Source of the DNA: JAEXNA01 sp037189585
GTDB lineage: Bacteria > Vulcanimicrobiota > Xenobia > Xenobiales > JADMJV01
NCBI GenBank assembly: GCA_037189585.1
Contig: JBBCJA010000010.1
Location: forward strand, 124,001 to 188,000
Length of the DNA stretch: 64,000 nucleotides
Reading direction: 5' to 3'
The notes under the pieces were generated by a model that was given only the letters and a program-made list of their open reading frames with translations, ran no database searches and had not been told where the DNA came from. Positions 51,852-64,000 of the stretch are shown here, piece by piece. Numbering within the stretch: the first letter of the stretch is position 1; each line of letters opens with the position of its first letter. Made by a program: the position numbers and the translations under genes.

Positions 51852-53154
51852 CTTCAGAACGATAGTTCCACCACAGGTCGAAAGCGAAAAGCGCGGCCGT
51901 GCTCCATGGCGTGAGAGCCCATATATACAGGTTAGCGACAATGGCACAGACGGTCCAAACCGCGATCGAACGAAGAATGGCACGGGTCCCATCCATTGAT
52001 AGCCACATCAAGGGCCAAAACCACAACATGTACCAGGGCTGGACGTAAACCCGAGTAAAGTAAAGAGCAGCCAGAGCCAGAGCCATCGGAAGATAAGGCC
52101 GTTTTTCCCACCGGCCCGCGAGGACCGCCAAACAGACTCCGGCGATCGAGATATAGAAAATCCCATCTGAGATAGTCACAATCGCTTCCATCTGCCGAAA
52201 GCCCAAAAAGAACAAAAGCTGTGGTATGAAAGCACCAAAATCCATACCTGGTGTCGTTTTCGCGAAGTTGAGGACCCCAGGCCATTCCGCACCGCCTAGC
52301 AAGAGTAAAAATCCGCCATAAAGGACTCCGTAGACGACACAGAACACGGCGGCGCTCTGGCGAACACGTGCCCACAACCAGCAAGCGCAGATCGGCACAA
52401 GAATAAAAGTCGTCATCTTAAATCCAGTCGCCAATGCGAGAAAGAGGGCCGACTCCGCTGCCTTGCGTTGAGAAAGCGCCAACCCCGTGAACACCAATAG
52501 AGCCATTACCCAGATCTCCAGATGAGCCTCGAGTAGAGCTAAGAAGAGGATAGCGGGATTACCCAGGATCGCCGCCAGAAAAATCACTCGATTCGAATGT
52601 CCTCTCCAGCGTAGCCATAAAGCTCGACCCAGTAGGGCATAAGGAATAACCCAAAAAAACTTGATAATTCGTCCCAGAGTGCCCAAGCTCGAGCTAGGCA
52701 CGATGAAAGCTCCCAGAGCGAAGAACGCTAAGGCCAGCCCACCGAGAAAAGAGGTCTGACCATACCAGAAAGGATCTCCCGAGGCGATGATCGGGTCCTG
52801 CATCAGCGCCGTCAGCGGAACCCTATAAGGATTGGAATAGTGGATAGCTATCTGACGCCCATAGGCGGCGTAAAGATAGAGGTCCTGGGAAAGTAGTGGA
52901 GGTGAGAGACAAGCTGTGCCAACCAGAAGTCCGACGGTAGTCAAGGTTAAAGAAAGTTTTTTTCCCGTCCGGTCTTTGTTTAAATGTTTCACCCAAACGT
53001 AAGTCGAAACGCTCCAAACCAAAAGTGTGCAGCCAGCCAGCCAAGTCAAGCCCCGTACGCCGTGGAGTGCGATGACTTGGCGGTAGATCGGTGACAGAGA
53101 GCCCGACATCGCCAGAAGACCTACGACAACATAAAAAGCGGTCCAGAGCATCAC
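51814..53154 (-). CDS. GT-C fold polyprenol-phosphate mannosyltransferase-like protein
   Basis: 446 residues with about 10-12 membrane segments. SQDLYLYAAYGRQIA near 90-104 contains the acidic residue in the first loop typical of GT-C enzymes that use polyprenyl-phosphate sugars (MptA/MptB-like). YVQPWYMLWFWPL near 385-397 is also typical. Likely extends a glycan or lipoglycan on the outer face. The start is GTG 53154 or ATG 53151. Specificity unknown. Confidence 0.8.
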   Translation of the reverse strand: MMLWTAFYVVVGLLAMSGSLSPIYRQVIALHGVRGLTWLAGCTLLVWSVSTYVWVKHLNKDRTGKKLSLTLTTVGLLVGTACLSPPLLSQDLYLYAAYGRQIAIHYSNPYRVPLTALMQDPIIASGDPFWYGQTSFLGGLALAFFALGAFIVPSSSLGTLGRIIKFFWVIPYALLGRALWLRWRGHSNRVIFLAAILGNPAILFLALLEAHLEIWVMALLVFTGLALSQRKAAESALFLALATGFKMTTFILVPICACWLWARVRQSAAVFCVVYGVLYGGFLLLLGGAEWPGVLNFAKTTPGMDFGAFIPQLLFFLGFRQMEAIVTISDGIFYISIAGVCLAVLAGRWEKRPYLPMALALAALYFTRVYVQPWYMLWFWPLMWLSMDGTRAILRSIAVWTVCAIVANLYIWALTPWSTAALFAFDLWWNYRSEVSEAGQPVGQSQ

Positions 53155-53191
53155 CGCGTCTTTCTTATCTCATTGGGTAACCCTCCAGTAA

Positions 53192-53232
53192 AAAGACGAG
53201 CGCGAGCCGCCGGGACGACTCGCGCTCGGTCT
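53192..53232 (-). terminator. Rho-independent terminator of the endonuclease gene
   Basis: On the minus strand a stem of GAGCGCGAG (53219-53227 complement) / CTCGCGCTC (53198-53206 complement) with a 12-base loop is followed by a T-run, complementary to AAAAAG at 53190-53195. It lies just past the stop at 53246. Confidence 0.75.
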
Positions 53233-53245
53233 AGAAGAGATTATG

Positions 53246-54058
53246 CTACCCCTTGAATCCCTCGCCGAAGTCGACCTTATCGACGAGTTCAGGGAAGTCG
53301 ATGAAGGGGTTGCGGTTCCCCTGGACATCCTGAATCTTATCGTTGCGATGACGCTCGTAGTCCGTGACAGGATACTCTTTGCTCCATTTGATGAGCTGCT
53401 CGATGTCGGCCTTCGTGGTTTCTCCCCGGTCACCGACATATCCGGGATGGCGAGTCACGAAGTAAAGTGTCGCCCTGGCGACCTCTCCCTTACCCGCGTT
53501 GGGTTCAAACTGATTGGTACTGGTGTCGCGAGTACCGCAAGATGGGATAACCTCGCCATCCTTCACCGGTGTTAATTCACTGTTACCACGAATACCGTTA
53601 CACTGAATCTCCTCAGTGAAGAGATGATGAAGGTCCGCCTTCATCGGATGTTTCTTGCTGAACCAGGACTGAGGGACAACATGTTCGCAGTTGTAGTTGG
53701 AGAGTTCCCTGCGATGAATCTCGGTGACGTCGGACTCGTTTTTCGGGCCCTCTCCGGAGTAGAGATAGTAGAGATTTCCGTCGGGACGGCGATCGATTTC
53801 ACTATAGAGCTCGCGTCGCGCGCCACTGTACCCGAGGTCGCGGACATTGCGCGAGACCAGTTTATTCAACTGCTGATAGAGCTCGGTCGGACTGGCTGTT
53901 TCGAAGGAGTCTTTGACCGATGCGTAATAACGATCCCGGTCCGCGGCATCTCCGACTTCGTCATAATAGTCGTCGGCTAGACCCTTGGGTGCTACCGCCT
54001 GTGGGCGCGACTCGAAGACTTGTGACCGGTTTATCGTGCTGTACGACGTGGCTACCAT
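53246..54058 (-). CDS. Endonuclease I (EndA/NucM) family nuclease, leaderless
   Basis: 270 residues. Motifs: NCEHVVPQSWF (123-133), DLHHLF (142-147), RGN at 157-159, GEVARATLYF, and RNDKIQDVQGNRNPFIDFP near the end. These match the beta-beta-metal nuclease EndA. Most members are periplasmic or secreted, but this N-terminus (MVATSYSTINRSQ) has no signal peptide. Possibly a DNA scavenging or defence nuclease delivered another way. Confidence 0.9.
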   Translation of the reverse strand: MVATSYSTINRSQVFESRPQAVAPKGLADDYYDEVGDAADRDRYYASVKDSFETASPTELYQQLNKLVSRNVRDLGYSGARRELYSEIDRRPDGNLYYLYSGEGPKNESDVTEIHRRELSNYNCEHVVPQSWFSKKHPMKADLHHLFTEEIQCNGIRGNSELTPVKDGEVIPSCGTRDTSTNQFEPNAGKGEVARATLYFVTRHPGYVGDRGETTKADIEQLIKWSKEYPVTDYERHRNDKIQDVQGNRNPFIDFPELVDKVDFGEGFKG

Positions 54059-54160
54059 GTTGCTCTACCTCTCTGTGGTGGCATACTAGAGCCAAAGTCG
54101 GCGACAAAAGTTACATCGGTGTTAACCGGACCTCAGAACTGAAAGAATGCTGAAAAAGTC

Positions 54161-55318
54161 ATGAAAAAACGCTCATTTCTCAAAATCTTTCTTACTATCG
54201 CACTGCTCTGGGCGGGGGCTGGAGGCTGTGCTCAGCCCAGCGCTGCCACCCCGACTCCGGCTGGAGCACCGACTACCGTCATAGCCACTCCCGCTCCCGT
54301 AAGCACAGCCCTAGCGCAAGCTTCTCCTACACCGGCAAGCGTCGCCGGACTTTCCGCAGAAGAGCTCTCGACCATCTCCCTCTTCGAGCGTCTCTCCCCT
54401 TCGGTTGTCTATGTGACCAACCTGGCGCTTCGTCGGGACCGCTTCTCCATGGACGCTACCAGTATTCCACAGGGATCAGGCTCCGGCTTTGTCTGGGATA
54501 AAAAGGGAACCATCATCACCAACTTTCACGTGATCAAAGGCGCCCAGGATGTTCAGGTCACTCTCTCCGACGGCTCCGTCTGGAAGGCGCGTCCGGTCGG
54601 TTTCGAACCCGACAAGGACATCGCGGTCATCGCCATCGACGCACCCGAAAGCACTCTGACTCCGATTCCCGTGGGGAAATCCTCGACCTTGAAAGTAGGC
54701 CAGAAGGTCCTGGCCATCGGGAACCCTTTCGGTCTCGACCATACCCTGACCACCGGCGTAATCAGCGGCCTGGACCGGGAGATCCAGGCGCTGACGGGAC
54801 GCCCGATCTCCGGAGTGATTCAGACCGACGCGGCCATCAACCCGGGCAACTCCGGGGGACCTCTCCTGGACTCTCAGGGCCAATTGATCGGCATCAACAC
54901 CGCCATCTATTCCCCTTCTGGAGCCTACGCCGGGATAGGATTCGCCGTCCCGGTCGACACGGTCAGTCGACTGGTACCGGAAATCCTTCAGTATGGCAAG
55001 GTGACCAAACCCGGACTGGGAGTCCAGGTCGCCAGCGCCAACATCGCGGCCCGACTCGATATCGACGGAGCCCTCGTTCTGGGCATCGTCCCGGGAGGTC
55101 CCGCGGCCAAGATAGGCCTTCGACCCACCACTCGTGACGCCGGGGGGAGGTTGGTTCTCGGTGACATCATCGTGCGAATAGGGACTCACCGGTTGAAGAC
55201 TTCCGACGACCTGTTCAAGGCCATGGATTCTTTCAAAGTGGGAGATAAAGTCGAAATCGAGTTCTTGCGAGATGGCAAGGTCCAAACCGTGGAGACCGTT
55301 TTAGAGCGAGTTAACTAG
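54161..55318 (+). CDS. HtrA-type S1C serine protease, lipoprotein-like
   Basis: 385 residues. Signal peptide with GAGGC at 19-23 suggesting lipid attachment at Cys23, although position -3 is Ala. A Pro/Thr/Ala linker follows to about 65. Protease domain with His123 (NFHVI), Asp153 (DKDIAV) and Ser231 (PGNSGGP). One PDZ domain at about 290-385. An envelope quality-control protease. The methylase gene begins 5 bases after its stop. Confidence 0.92.
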   Translation: MKKRSFLKIFLTIALLWAGAGGCAQPSAATPTPAGAPTTVIATPAPVSTALAQASPTPASVAGLSAEELSTISLFERLSPSVVYVTNLALRRDRFSMDATSIPQGSGSGFVWDKKGTIITNFHVIKGAQDVQVTLSDGSVWKARPVGFEPDKDIAVIAIDAPESTLTPIPVGKSSTLKVGQKVLAIGNPFGLDHTLTTGVISGLDREIQALTGRPISGVIQTDAAINPGNSGGPLLDSQGQLIGINTAIYSPSGAYAGIGFAVPVDTVSRLVPEILQYGKVTKPGLGVQVASANIAARLDIDGALVLGIVPGGPAAKIGLRPTTRDAGGRLVLGDIIVRIGTHRLKTSDDLFKAMDSFKVGDKVEIEFLRDGKVQTVETVLERVN

Positions 55319-55323
55319 TCCCG

Positions 55324-56217
55324 GTGGGAGAATCCCTGGTGGAAACAGAACCTCCGGCCGTGCCACCCTCAACTCGTGTCCCCAGGACTCCCCAACCCCA
55401 GGCGGAGCCTGTCTTGAAATGGGCCGGTGGTAAACGTCGACTGGTGGAGCAGTACGCCCCCCACCTCAAGGGTCGGTTCAGCAACTACCACGAACCGTTC
55501 TTCGGCGGTGGCGCCGTCTACTTCTGGCTGTGGAATCAGGGAAAACTCAAAAAGAGCCAGGCGCGCCTGAGCGACATCAACCCGGAGCTGATCAACTTCT
55601 ACCAGGTCTTGCGGAGCTGTCCCGAGGAGCTCATCGGACGCATGGAGTCGCATCAAAGTCGCCACGACCAGGAATACTACTACCAGGTTCGTCAAATGGC
55701 CCCGGCCGACCTGGAGCCGCTAGAGCGGGCAAGCCGTCTCCTCTACCTCAACCGCACCTGCTTCAATGGCCTCTATCGAGAAAACTCCAGGGGAGAGTTC
55801 AACGTGCCGATGGGTCGCTATAAAAGTCCTCGGATCTCTCACCCCGAGGGACTTCTGGCCGCCTCCTCGGCACTATCTCAAGCCGAAGTGATCCTCGCCC
55901 CCTACCTCGATGTGGAGCAACACGCTCAACCCGGAGATCTCGTCTACTTCGATCCTCCTTACGATCCGCTGACGACGACGGCGAGCTTCACCGCTTATAC
56001 GCAACACAACTTCTCCACTCAGGATCAACGAGAACTAGCCGAGCTATTCCGCAGACTGCGCGACAAAAAGGTCAAGGTCTTGCTATCCAACTCCGATACT
56101 CCTCTGATCCGCGAGCTGTACAAGGGCTTGCGGGTCGTCGAAGTCTCGGCCGCGCGGGCGATCAATTCCAAGGCCGACCGCCGGCAAAAAATCACCGAAC
56201 TTCTCGTCATCGGGTGA
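55324..56217 (+). CDS. DNA adenine methylase, D12/Dam class
   Basis: 297 residues from GTG 55324. AdoMet motif KWAGGKRRL near 32-40, FFGGGAVYFW near 58-67, and catalytic DPPY near 198. This class methylates adenine N6, often at GATC-type sites; the target here is not predictable by eye. Its stop overlaps the next GTG (GTGA) by 4 bases, linking it to the nuclease gene, so it is probably the protecting methylase of a restriction system rather than a free Dam. Confidence 0.92.
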   Translation: MGESLVETEPPAVPPSTRVPRTPQPQAEPVLKWAGGKRRLVEQYAPHLKGRFSNYHEPFFGGGAVYFWLWNQGKLKKSQARLSDINPELINFYQVLRSCPEELIGRMESHQSRHDQEYYYQVRQMAPADLEPLERASRLLYLNRTCFNGLYRENSRGEFNVPMGRYKSPRISHPEGLLAASSALSQAEVILAPYLDVEQHAQPGDLVYFDPPYDPLTTTASFTAYTQHNFSTQDQRELAELFRRLRDKKVKVLLSNSDTPLIRELYKGLRVVEVSAARAINSKADRRQKITELLVIG

Positions 56218-57497
56218 GCACGCTTCATCAAGCCTGGGAGGCCATTCCGGTCAAAGGCGAGTTGAGCCTGATCACGGCCGACGAAGTTCGCGCCCTCTCC
56301 GGGCGAGAGCCGCGTTTGATGATGAAGTTCGATCACTCCGAACTTCTGCCACCCAAGCTCAAAAGCCACGGCGCCTTCATCTTACCTTTGCGCAACGGCC
56401 TCTACGCCATTCTTCAAGGACAAGGCTACCATCGACCGGAGCCCTGCCCCCCCGCGATAGACTTCCCCCGTCAAACCGCCTTCCGGCTGGGCACGACCCA
56501 GACCGGGCTCTCCGAGATGCAACACCTAGACGAGGCCTACAACAGTGGATTGCTGGCCCACTTCTTGGCCGAACCCGTCCTCTATCCAACCATCCGCGGG
56601 AGGAAACGAAGTCCCCAGTTCAACTTCGAGCATGCTGGGCATTCCCTCGAAGTGATGGGAGTTCAAGTGGAAATCGACGGGGGATTCGAGGGTCGAAGCT
56701 CCGTCACGGTGGTCGAGGCTAAGATCGGCGAATGCCAGGATTTTCACCTTCGCCAACTCTACTATCCCTACCGCTTCTGGTCGACTCAAACTCAAAAACG
56801 GATTCGTCCGGTCTTTTTCACCTACGATCCGGTCGATCAGCTATATCGGCTACGGGAGTATCGATTCGACCCTCCGGAAATCTACCAGTTTCCACGCCTT
56901 GTCAAAGCCGCGGCCTACCGCCTGATCGATCCGAGCGGACCTCTTTCCCGGTCTCTTCCGGTTCGCCAAAGCGGGCCGGTTCCGCAGGCGGATCGTCTGG
57001 ACAAAGTCGCCATCATCCCCTTTCTGGTAAGCGAGGGGGTCAGAACTCCGGAGGCTCTCGCTCCACTGCTGGAGTTCACTCCTCGCCAGGGACGATACTA
57101 TTTGGACGCGGCCAGTAGCCTGGGACTGCTCGACCGCTCTTACAGCTTGACCGAGCTAGGGCAGGAATATCTAACCTCGAGCCCCGACATTCGCCATCAA
57201 CTGCTCGCGCGCGCGGTCCTCGGACTTCCTCTGGCTCAAGAAGTGGTGATCTCGCTTCTGCTGTCCCCCACCGGGGCGATGTCCAAAGCCGATTTCTTGG
57301 AACTCGCTCGCCGCTCCACCGTGGACCTGAGCCCCACCACCGCCACCCGGCGGGCTCAGACCTTGTGGTCCTGGCTTTCCTGGGCGGCCAGTCACAGTCC
57401 GCATCTGCGACTGGAGGCCGAGCGCCTGGTCTTGAGCCAACCCGAGAGCAAAGTCGCGGGGCAATGGAAGCAGCTACAGCTTTTTCGTGATCCCTAG
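56214..57497 (+). CDS. Predicted type II restriction endonuclease
   Basis: 427 residues from GTG 56214. A PD-(D/E)XK-like core is visible: Asp155 in VEIDGGFEG, then strand SVTVVEAKIG with Glu168 and Lys170, then QLYYPYRFW. The C-terminal half (about 255-420) contains winged-helix-like segments (SLGLLDRSYSLTELGQEYL). It resembles the little-studied restriction enzymes encoded beside D12 methylases, but I cannot name the family. The overlap with the methylase supports a two-gene RM system. Confidence 0.75.
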   Translation: MSTLHQAWEAIPVKGELSLITADEVRALSGREPRLMMKFDHSELLPPKLKSHGAFILPLRNGLYAILQGQGYHRPEPCPPAIDFPRQTAFRLGTTQTGLSEMQHLDEAYNSGLLAHFLAEPVLYPTIRGRKRSPQFNFEHAGHSLEVMGVQVEIDGGFEGRSSVTVVEAKIGECQDFHLRQLYYPYRFWSTQTQKRIRPVFFTYDPVDQLYRLREYRFDPPEIYQFPRLVKAAAYRLIDPSGPLSRSLPVRQSGPVPQADRLDKVAIIPFLVSEGVRTPEALAPLLEFTPRQGRYYLDAASSLGLLDRSYSLTELGQEYLTSSPDIRHQLLARAVLGLPLAQEVVISLLLSPTGAMSKADFLELARRSTVDLSPTTATRRAQTLWSWLSWAASHSPHLRLEAERLVLSQPESKVAGQWKQLQLFRDP

Positions 57498-57546
57498 ACC
57501 GTCGGGATGCGGAGGAAGGCCGCACCTCGGCGGAAAAAATAGGGAA

Positions 57547-59103
57547 GTGGAACCCTTCCTCGACTATGCGCCCGTACCAATGGTGGTTGAAAGCCAAAGC
57601 GGCGACGTTCTTTGGAGCAATCAGATCGCGAGGACCACCTTGGGAAGCCTTCACGAGAACTGGAAGGTTGAAAAGCTCCATAATCGCCCCGAAGGCGACT
57701 TGTTTATTATTGATGGCCACCATTTCACCGTTCGCACTCAGAGTCTAATCTTCGAAGGCGAGCCGGCTGAGCTTTACTGGTTCTTTCCCATGGTCAGCAC
57801 GGTTGAGCAAGAGCGCGACCCATTGACCGGGCTGCCATCCTTTGGCTCTTTCTTGCGCACGCTGGAACGACGCTGGCTAGAAAGCCGGTCCAACCCTTTC
57901 ACCCTGGGTCTGGTCACCATCGACGTGGCAAGGTTCTCGGTGCTCAACGATGTCCTGGGAGCGACCGCTTGTGATGAGCTTCTTTGCCAACTCGCACGAC
58001 GCTTCTCCAAACTTCTCGACCCCGACGATCTTTTGTCACGGGTCAATGGCGACTGCTTCGTGGTGATGATAACGGGCGCAACCGACGTCAGCGATCTTCA
58101 CCCGAACTCCGTCTTCGCTAAGGGGGAAGCCCTGATCCATAGAGTGGTCAACGACCTCGAGAAGCCCTTCCATGCCCTGGATCGCCCCGTGAAACTGCAG
58201 GCCGCCATAGGTATGAGCACCAGCACGTTCGCCGAAACCTCATCCGACCTTATCGCAAGTTCCCATCGCGCGATGATGGGGGCAAAGGGGACTGAAGATA
58301 AAGATTTTGTGGTTTTCAATCGCGAGATGCTCAAAGACCAACAGCGTCAAAAGGCTCTGGCCAAAGAGTTGGCCACAGCCCTGGAACAAGGGCATCTCGC
58401 TCTGGTCTACCAACCTTTTGTCGACCTCAAGTCAGGCAAACTCGTCGGAGCCGAGGCTCTGATCCGCTGGGACCACCCGGTTCACGGGCTCCTGCGCCCC
58501 GATCAGTTCCTCGACGCGGCCGAAGTGAGCAACATGATGTTTCCGATCGGTCGCTGGGTCGTGGAAAATGTCGTCAAAACGGCCCAGGCTTATCCGGACC
58601 TGTTGTTTTCACTCAATCTGTCCTCTCAGCAGATGCTGGACCCTCAGTTTCTGGAAACGATCCAAAGAGTTCTGGAAAAAACCAAAGTCAAGCCAGAATC
58701 GATCGCGATCGAAATTCTGGAGAGCTCATCTTCCACCACTTTGGAAAGCCTCCGTCAGGTTCTCAAGGAGCTCTCGGCCGCGGGCTTGGGACTGGCCCTC
58801 GACGACGCCGACTTCGACACTCGGGCCCTCCTTTTGCTAAGCTCGTTGTCTTTGCGTTACGTAAAAGTCGATCGGCATGTCGTCGCGAACCTCGATCAAG
58901 ATGGTATGCGAACCTTCTGTAAAGGCATTCTCGCCCTGGCCAACTCACTCGAGAAAAAGAGTCTGGGAGTCGGTATCGAGTCGCTCGAGCAGAGCCGCTT
59001 TCTGCGCCAGTTCGGCTGCGATTGGGGTCAAGGAAACTTCTTCTCCCCCCCCAGTCCCGCCACCGACATTGCTCGCTGGCAAGGCAAACCGTTCCTGATC
59101 TAG
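57547..59103 (+). CDS. PAS-GGDEF-EAL protein with degenerate GGDEF
   Basis: 518 residues from GTG 57547; GTG 57487 is an alternative that overlaps the upstream gene. PAS-like segment to about 85. GGDEF domain (RDPLTGLPSF, RVNGDCFVV) whose signature reads NGDCF, so cyclase activity is unlikely. The EAL domain keeps EALIRW, LNLSS, EILES, DDAD, VKVDR, GIESLEQ and QGNFF, the main catalytic positions, so phosphodiesterase activity on c-di-GMP is plausible. Followed by a terminator shared with rpoC. Confidence 0.85.
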   Translation: MEPFLDYAPVPMVVESQSGDVLWSNQIARTTLGSLHENWKVEKLHNRPEGDLFIIDGHHFTVRTQSLIFEGEPAELYWFFPMVSTVEQERDPLTGLPSFGSFLRTLERRWLESRSNPFTLGLVTIDVARFSVLNDVLGATACDELLCQLARRFSKLLDPDDLLSRVNGDCFVVMITGATDVSDLHPNSVFAKGEALIHRVVNDLEKPFHALDRPVKLQAAIGMSTSTFAETSSDLIASSHRAMMGAKGTEDKDFVVFNREMLKDQQRQKALAKELATALEQGHLALVYQPFVDLKSGKLVGAEALIRWDHPVHGLLRPDQFLDAAEVSNMMFPIGRWVVENVVKTAQAYPDLLFSLNLSSQQMLDPQFLETIQRVLEKTKVKPESIAIEILESSSSTTLESLRQVLKELSAAGLGLALDDADFDTRALLLLSSLSLRYVKVDRHVVANLDQDGMRTFCKGILALANSLEKKSLGVGIESLEQSRFLRQFGCDWGQGNFFSPPSPATDIARWQGKPFLI

Positions 59104-59156
59104 TCTAACGATCTCCGGCGTTCCTGAAAGCCGTTTCCTATCATCCCACGAGCCAA

Positions 59157-59196
59157 GAAAAAGGCCCGGACTGAGAAGCCCGGGCCTTATTTCTTG
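59157..59196. terminator. Bidirectional terminator between EAL gene and rpoC
   Basis: AAGGCCCGG (59161-59169) and CCGGGCCTT (59180-59188) form a 9-bp stem. It is flanked by A-rich sequence on the left and T-rich sequence on the right, so it can stop both convergent transcripts. Confidence 0.85.
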
Positions 59197-59220
59197 TCTT
59201 AAAGACGGTGTACGGAGAGG

Positions 59221-62859
<3,639 letters not shown>

Positions 62860-62976
62860 AATGTTCGGTTATTCCTCCGTGGCCGGCCCAATAGGCGCGA
62901 CCGAATCGCGCACATCCTACAGGATGCACCGAAACTCCTTCTCGCAAATCAAGATAACGGCAAAAAAATCTCGTAT

Positions 62977-63007
62977 AGCATAGAAACGGTGACACCACTC
63001 ATATCAA
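62977..63007 (-). promoter_or_regulatory. Candidate rpoC promoter
   Basis: On the minus strand TTGATA (63007-63002) and TATGCT (62982-62977) are 19 bases apart, giving a leader of about 110 bases before the ATG. Spacing is slightly long, so this is tentative. Confidence 0.35.
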
Positions 63008-63144
63008 GCCACCGTTCTCCCCTCCGAGCCGCAGACGACTTCAAGGGCGCCGCATGTTACCCTAATGAAATGGTTAAGTCGAGCCCTCGGCAAAAGTTTT
63101 CCTATCGACTCGCCCAGGAGAGCCGAACAAGATATCGAAAAAAA

Positions 63145-63167
63145 AATCTTGATATAAATTCAAGATT
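63145..63167. promoter_or_regulatory. Inverted repeat, possible operator
   Basis: AATCTTGA (63145-63152) and TCAAGATT (63160-63167) flank the AT-rich spacer TATAAAT. It lies 48 bases before the transglycosylase ATG and may be a regulator site or promoter-associated palindrome. Confidence 0.4.
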
Positions 63168-63214
63168 CCTTTCGCCACCAGGACGGCTGGATTTTTTTGG
63201 GAACTTCCGCAGCC

Positions 63215-64000
63215 ATGTCTACGAGCTTTGCCCTTTCACAAACCTGGAAACAACGCTTCACGACCGCTCTCGCCACGAGCGCTCTCGTGGTCGGCCTGAG
63301 CACGTCTCCCGTCCACGCCGACCCCTCCCTTCTCCTCGAGGCAGGCCCCGCGGTGGCTATCGTCCCCCTCTTTCCCGAGACGGCACCGCTGTCGCCTCAA
63401 CATCCCATCCTCGATGCCGGTTCGTTGGTCACCAACTGGGGTTATGGACCGGCGGAGAACGCCTACAATCAATTAATACTCGATAGCATAGAAGAACACT
63501 GGCCGGACAAGGACAACCCGATGGATCCGCTTCTGTTCAAAGCCCTGATCGCGGCGGAGTCCTCCTTTCGAAAAGACGTCTTTTCTCGCACCGGATGTGC
63601 CGGCCTGGTCCAGATCGCGCCCGATACCGCGACTCGCTTCGGACTGTCTCTTTCCCCCGTGGACGAACGCCTTATACCCGAGAAGGCGATCCCGATAGGA
63701 CTCAAAGTTTTGGCCGAAAAACAACGAGTCATCCTGGAGCCGGACAACTACTTCGGAATCCTATTGAACAAACCCGAAAAGAAGTGCCCCTTCGGTGCCG
63801 TGGTGGCCCAGGACTTCTCCGTCCGTGGCCTTCCCTCGGGAGAGGATCTTTTGATGCTCGAACTGGCCTCCTACAACGGCGGCGGTGGAACGGTCATGAG
63901 AGCGATGGCTCGTGCCGTGGAATCGGGCAAGAACCCCCACTCATGGGACGAACTTGTCGGGACCGGACCGGGTAGCCCCCTCTACGAGGCCTGCGAGATG
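63215..64000 (+). CDS. Lytic transglycosylase, SLT domain (3' end cut by window)
   Basis: 262 codons in an open frame that runs off the window. Signal peptide (ALATSALVVGLSTSPVHA, cleavage near 35). SLT domain with Glu115 in LIAAESSFRK, then GCAGLVQIAPDTATRFGL, and LASYNGGGG near 225. It would cleave peptidoglycan glycan strands in the periplasm. No close ribosome-binding site is obvious, and the start could be a few codons off. Divergent from rpoC. Confidence 0.85.
   Translation, partial: MSTSFALSQTWKQRFTTALATSALVVGLSTSPVHADPSLLLEAGPAVAIVPLFPETAPLSPQHPILDAGSLVTNWGYGPAENAYNQLILDSIEEHWPDKDNPMDPLLFKALIAAESSFRKDVFSRTGCAGLVQIAPDTATRFGLSLSPVDERLIPEKAIPIGLKVLAEKQRVILEPDNYFGILLNKPEKKCPFGAVVAQDFSVRGLPSGEDLLMLELASYNGGGGTVMRAMARAVESGKNPHSWDELVGTGPGSPLYEACEM

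Larger units (their letters stand above)
62860..63214. promoter_or_regulatory. Divergent intergenic region, rpoC / transglycosylase
   Basis: 355 bases without a gene. It holds the rpoC promoter candidate (62977-63007) and an inverted repeat (63145-63167) nearer the plus-strand gene. A-runs are present at about 62963-62969 and 63138-63146. No tRNA or end of an upstream rpoB seen. Confidence 0.5.

Overview
The window is a 64 kb stretch of bacterial chromosome. It is moderately GC-rich, densely coded on both strands, and contains no rRNA, tRNA, CRISPR array, integrase or transposase that I can see. Housekeeping genes at both ends (infA-serA on the left, rpoC on the right) argue for a chromosomal origin. 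The lineage cannot be fixed from the sequence. A lipoprotein HtrA protease, a lytic transglycosylase with signal peptide and a Bat/MoxR operon suggest a diderm. A stand-alone rpoC, an F420-type oxidoreductase, UdgX and M64 peptidase suggest a little-sampled phylum.

Layout. 0-3 kb: infA-serA (minus strand), then two small exported proteins, one ending in a canonical EF-hand loop. 3.4-4.6 kb: an ORF interrupted by one in-frame TGA, then a NarL-type regulator. 4.8-12.8 kb: a tight eight-gene MoxR/DUF58/BatA-E operon with repeated 4-base stop/start overlaps. 12.8-16.4 kb: ABC exporter, minimal metalloprotease, half-size EamA transporter, MgtC-like protein. 16.6-20.9 kb: a plus-strand run of stress or redox genes (DUF892 ferritin-like protein, isochorismatase-like hydrolase, SRPBCC protein, zinc alcohol dehydrogenase, SDR). 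20.9-28.8 kb: a signalling island with stand-alone CheB and a NarX-type kinase on plus, convergent with hybrid kinase, two NarL regulators and a long CheR-PAS protein whose N-terminus is a dead CheB.

29.0-34.2 kb: a second DUF892 gene, a small acidic partner, F420-dependent oxidoreductase, UdgX, a divergent third ferritin-like protein, and a glycine-zipper protein coupled to an exported protein. 34.2-45.1 kb: carbohydrate and oxidative stress genes (glycogen debranching enzyme, GT4, large catalase, phosphoketolase, GH1, processive GT2). 45.5-54.1 kb: subtilase fragment, AlkA with Ada-type N-terminus plus Ogt, leaderless M64 peptidase, Ser/Thr kinase, FAH-family enzyme, CAP protein, GT-C mannosyltransferase-like protein, endonuclease I. 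54.2-59.1 kb: HtrA, a Dam-type methylase overlapping a PD-(D/E)XK restriction enzyme, and a GGDEF-EAL protein. 59.2-64 kb: rpoC, divergent from a lytic transglycosylase that runs off the window.

Most distinctive points: the split CheB / pseudo-CheB-CheR signalling locus, the methylase-nuclease pair of unrecognised specificity, the orphan rpoC, the in-frame TGA gene, and a shared AGGGAGATA motif upstream of several stress genes.
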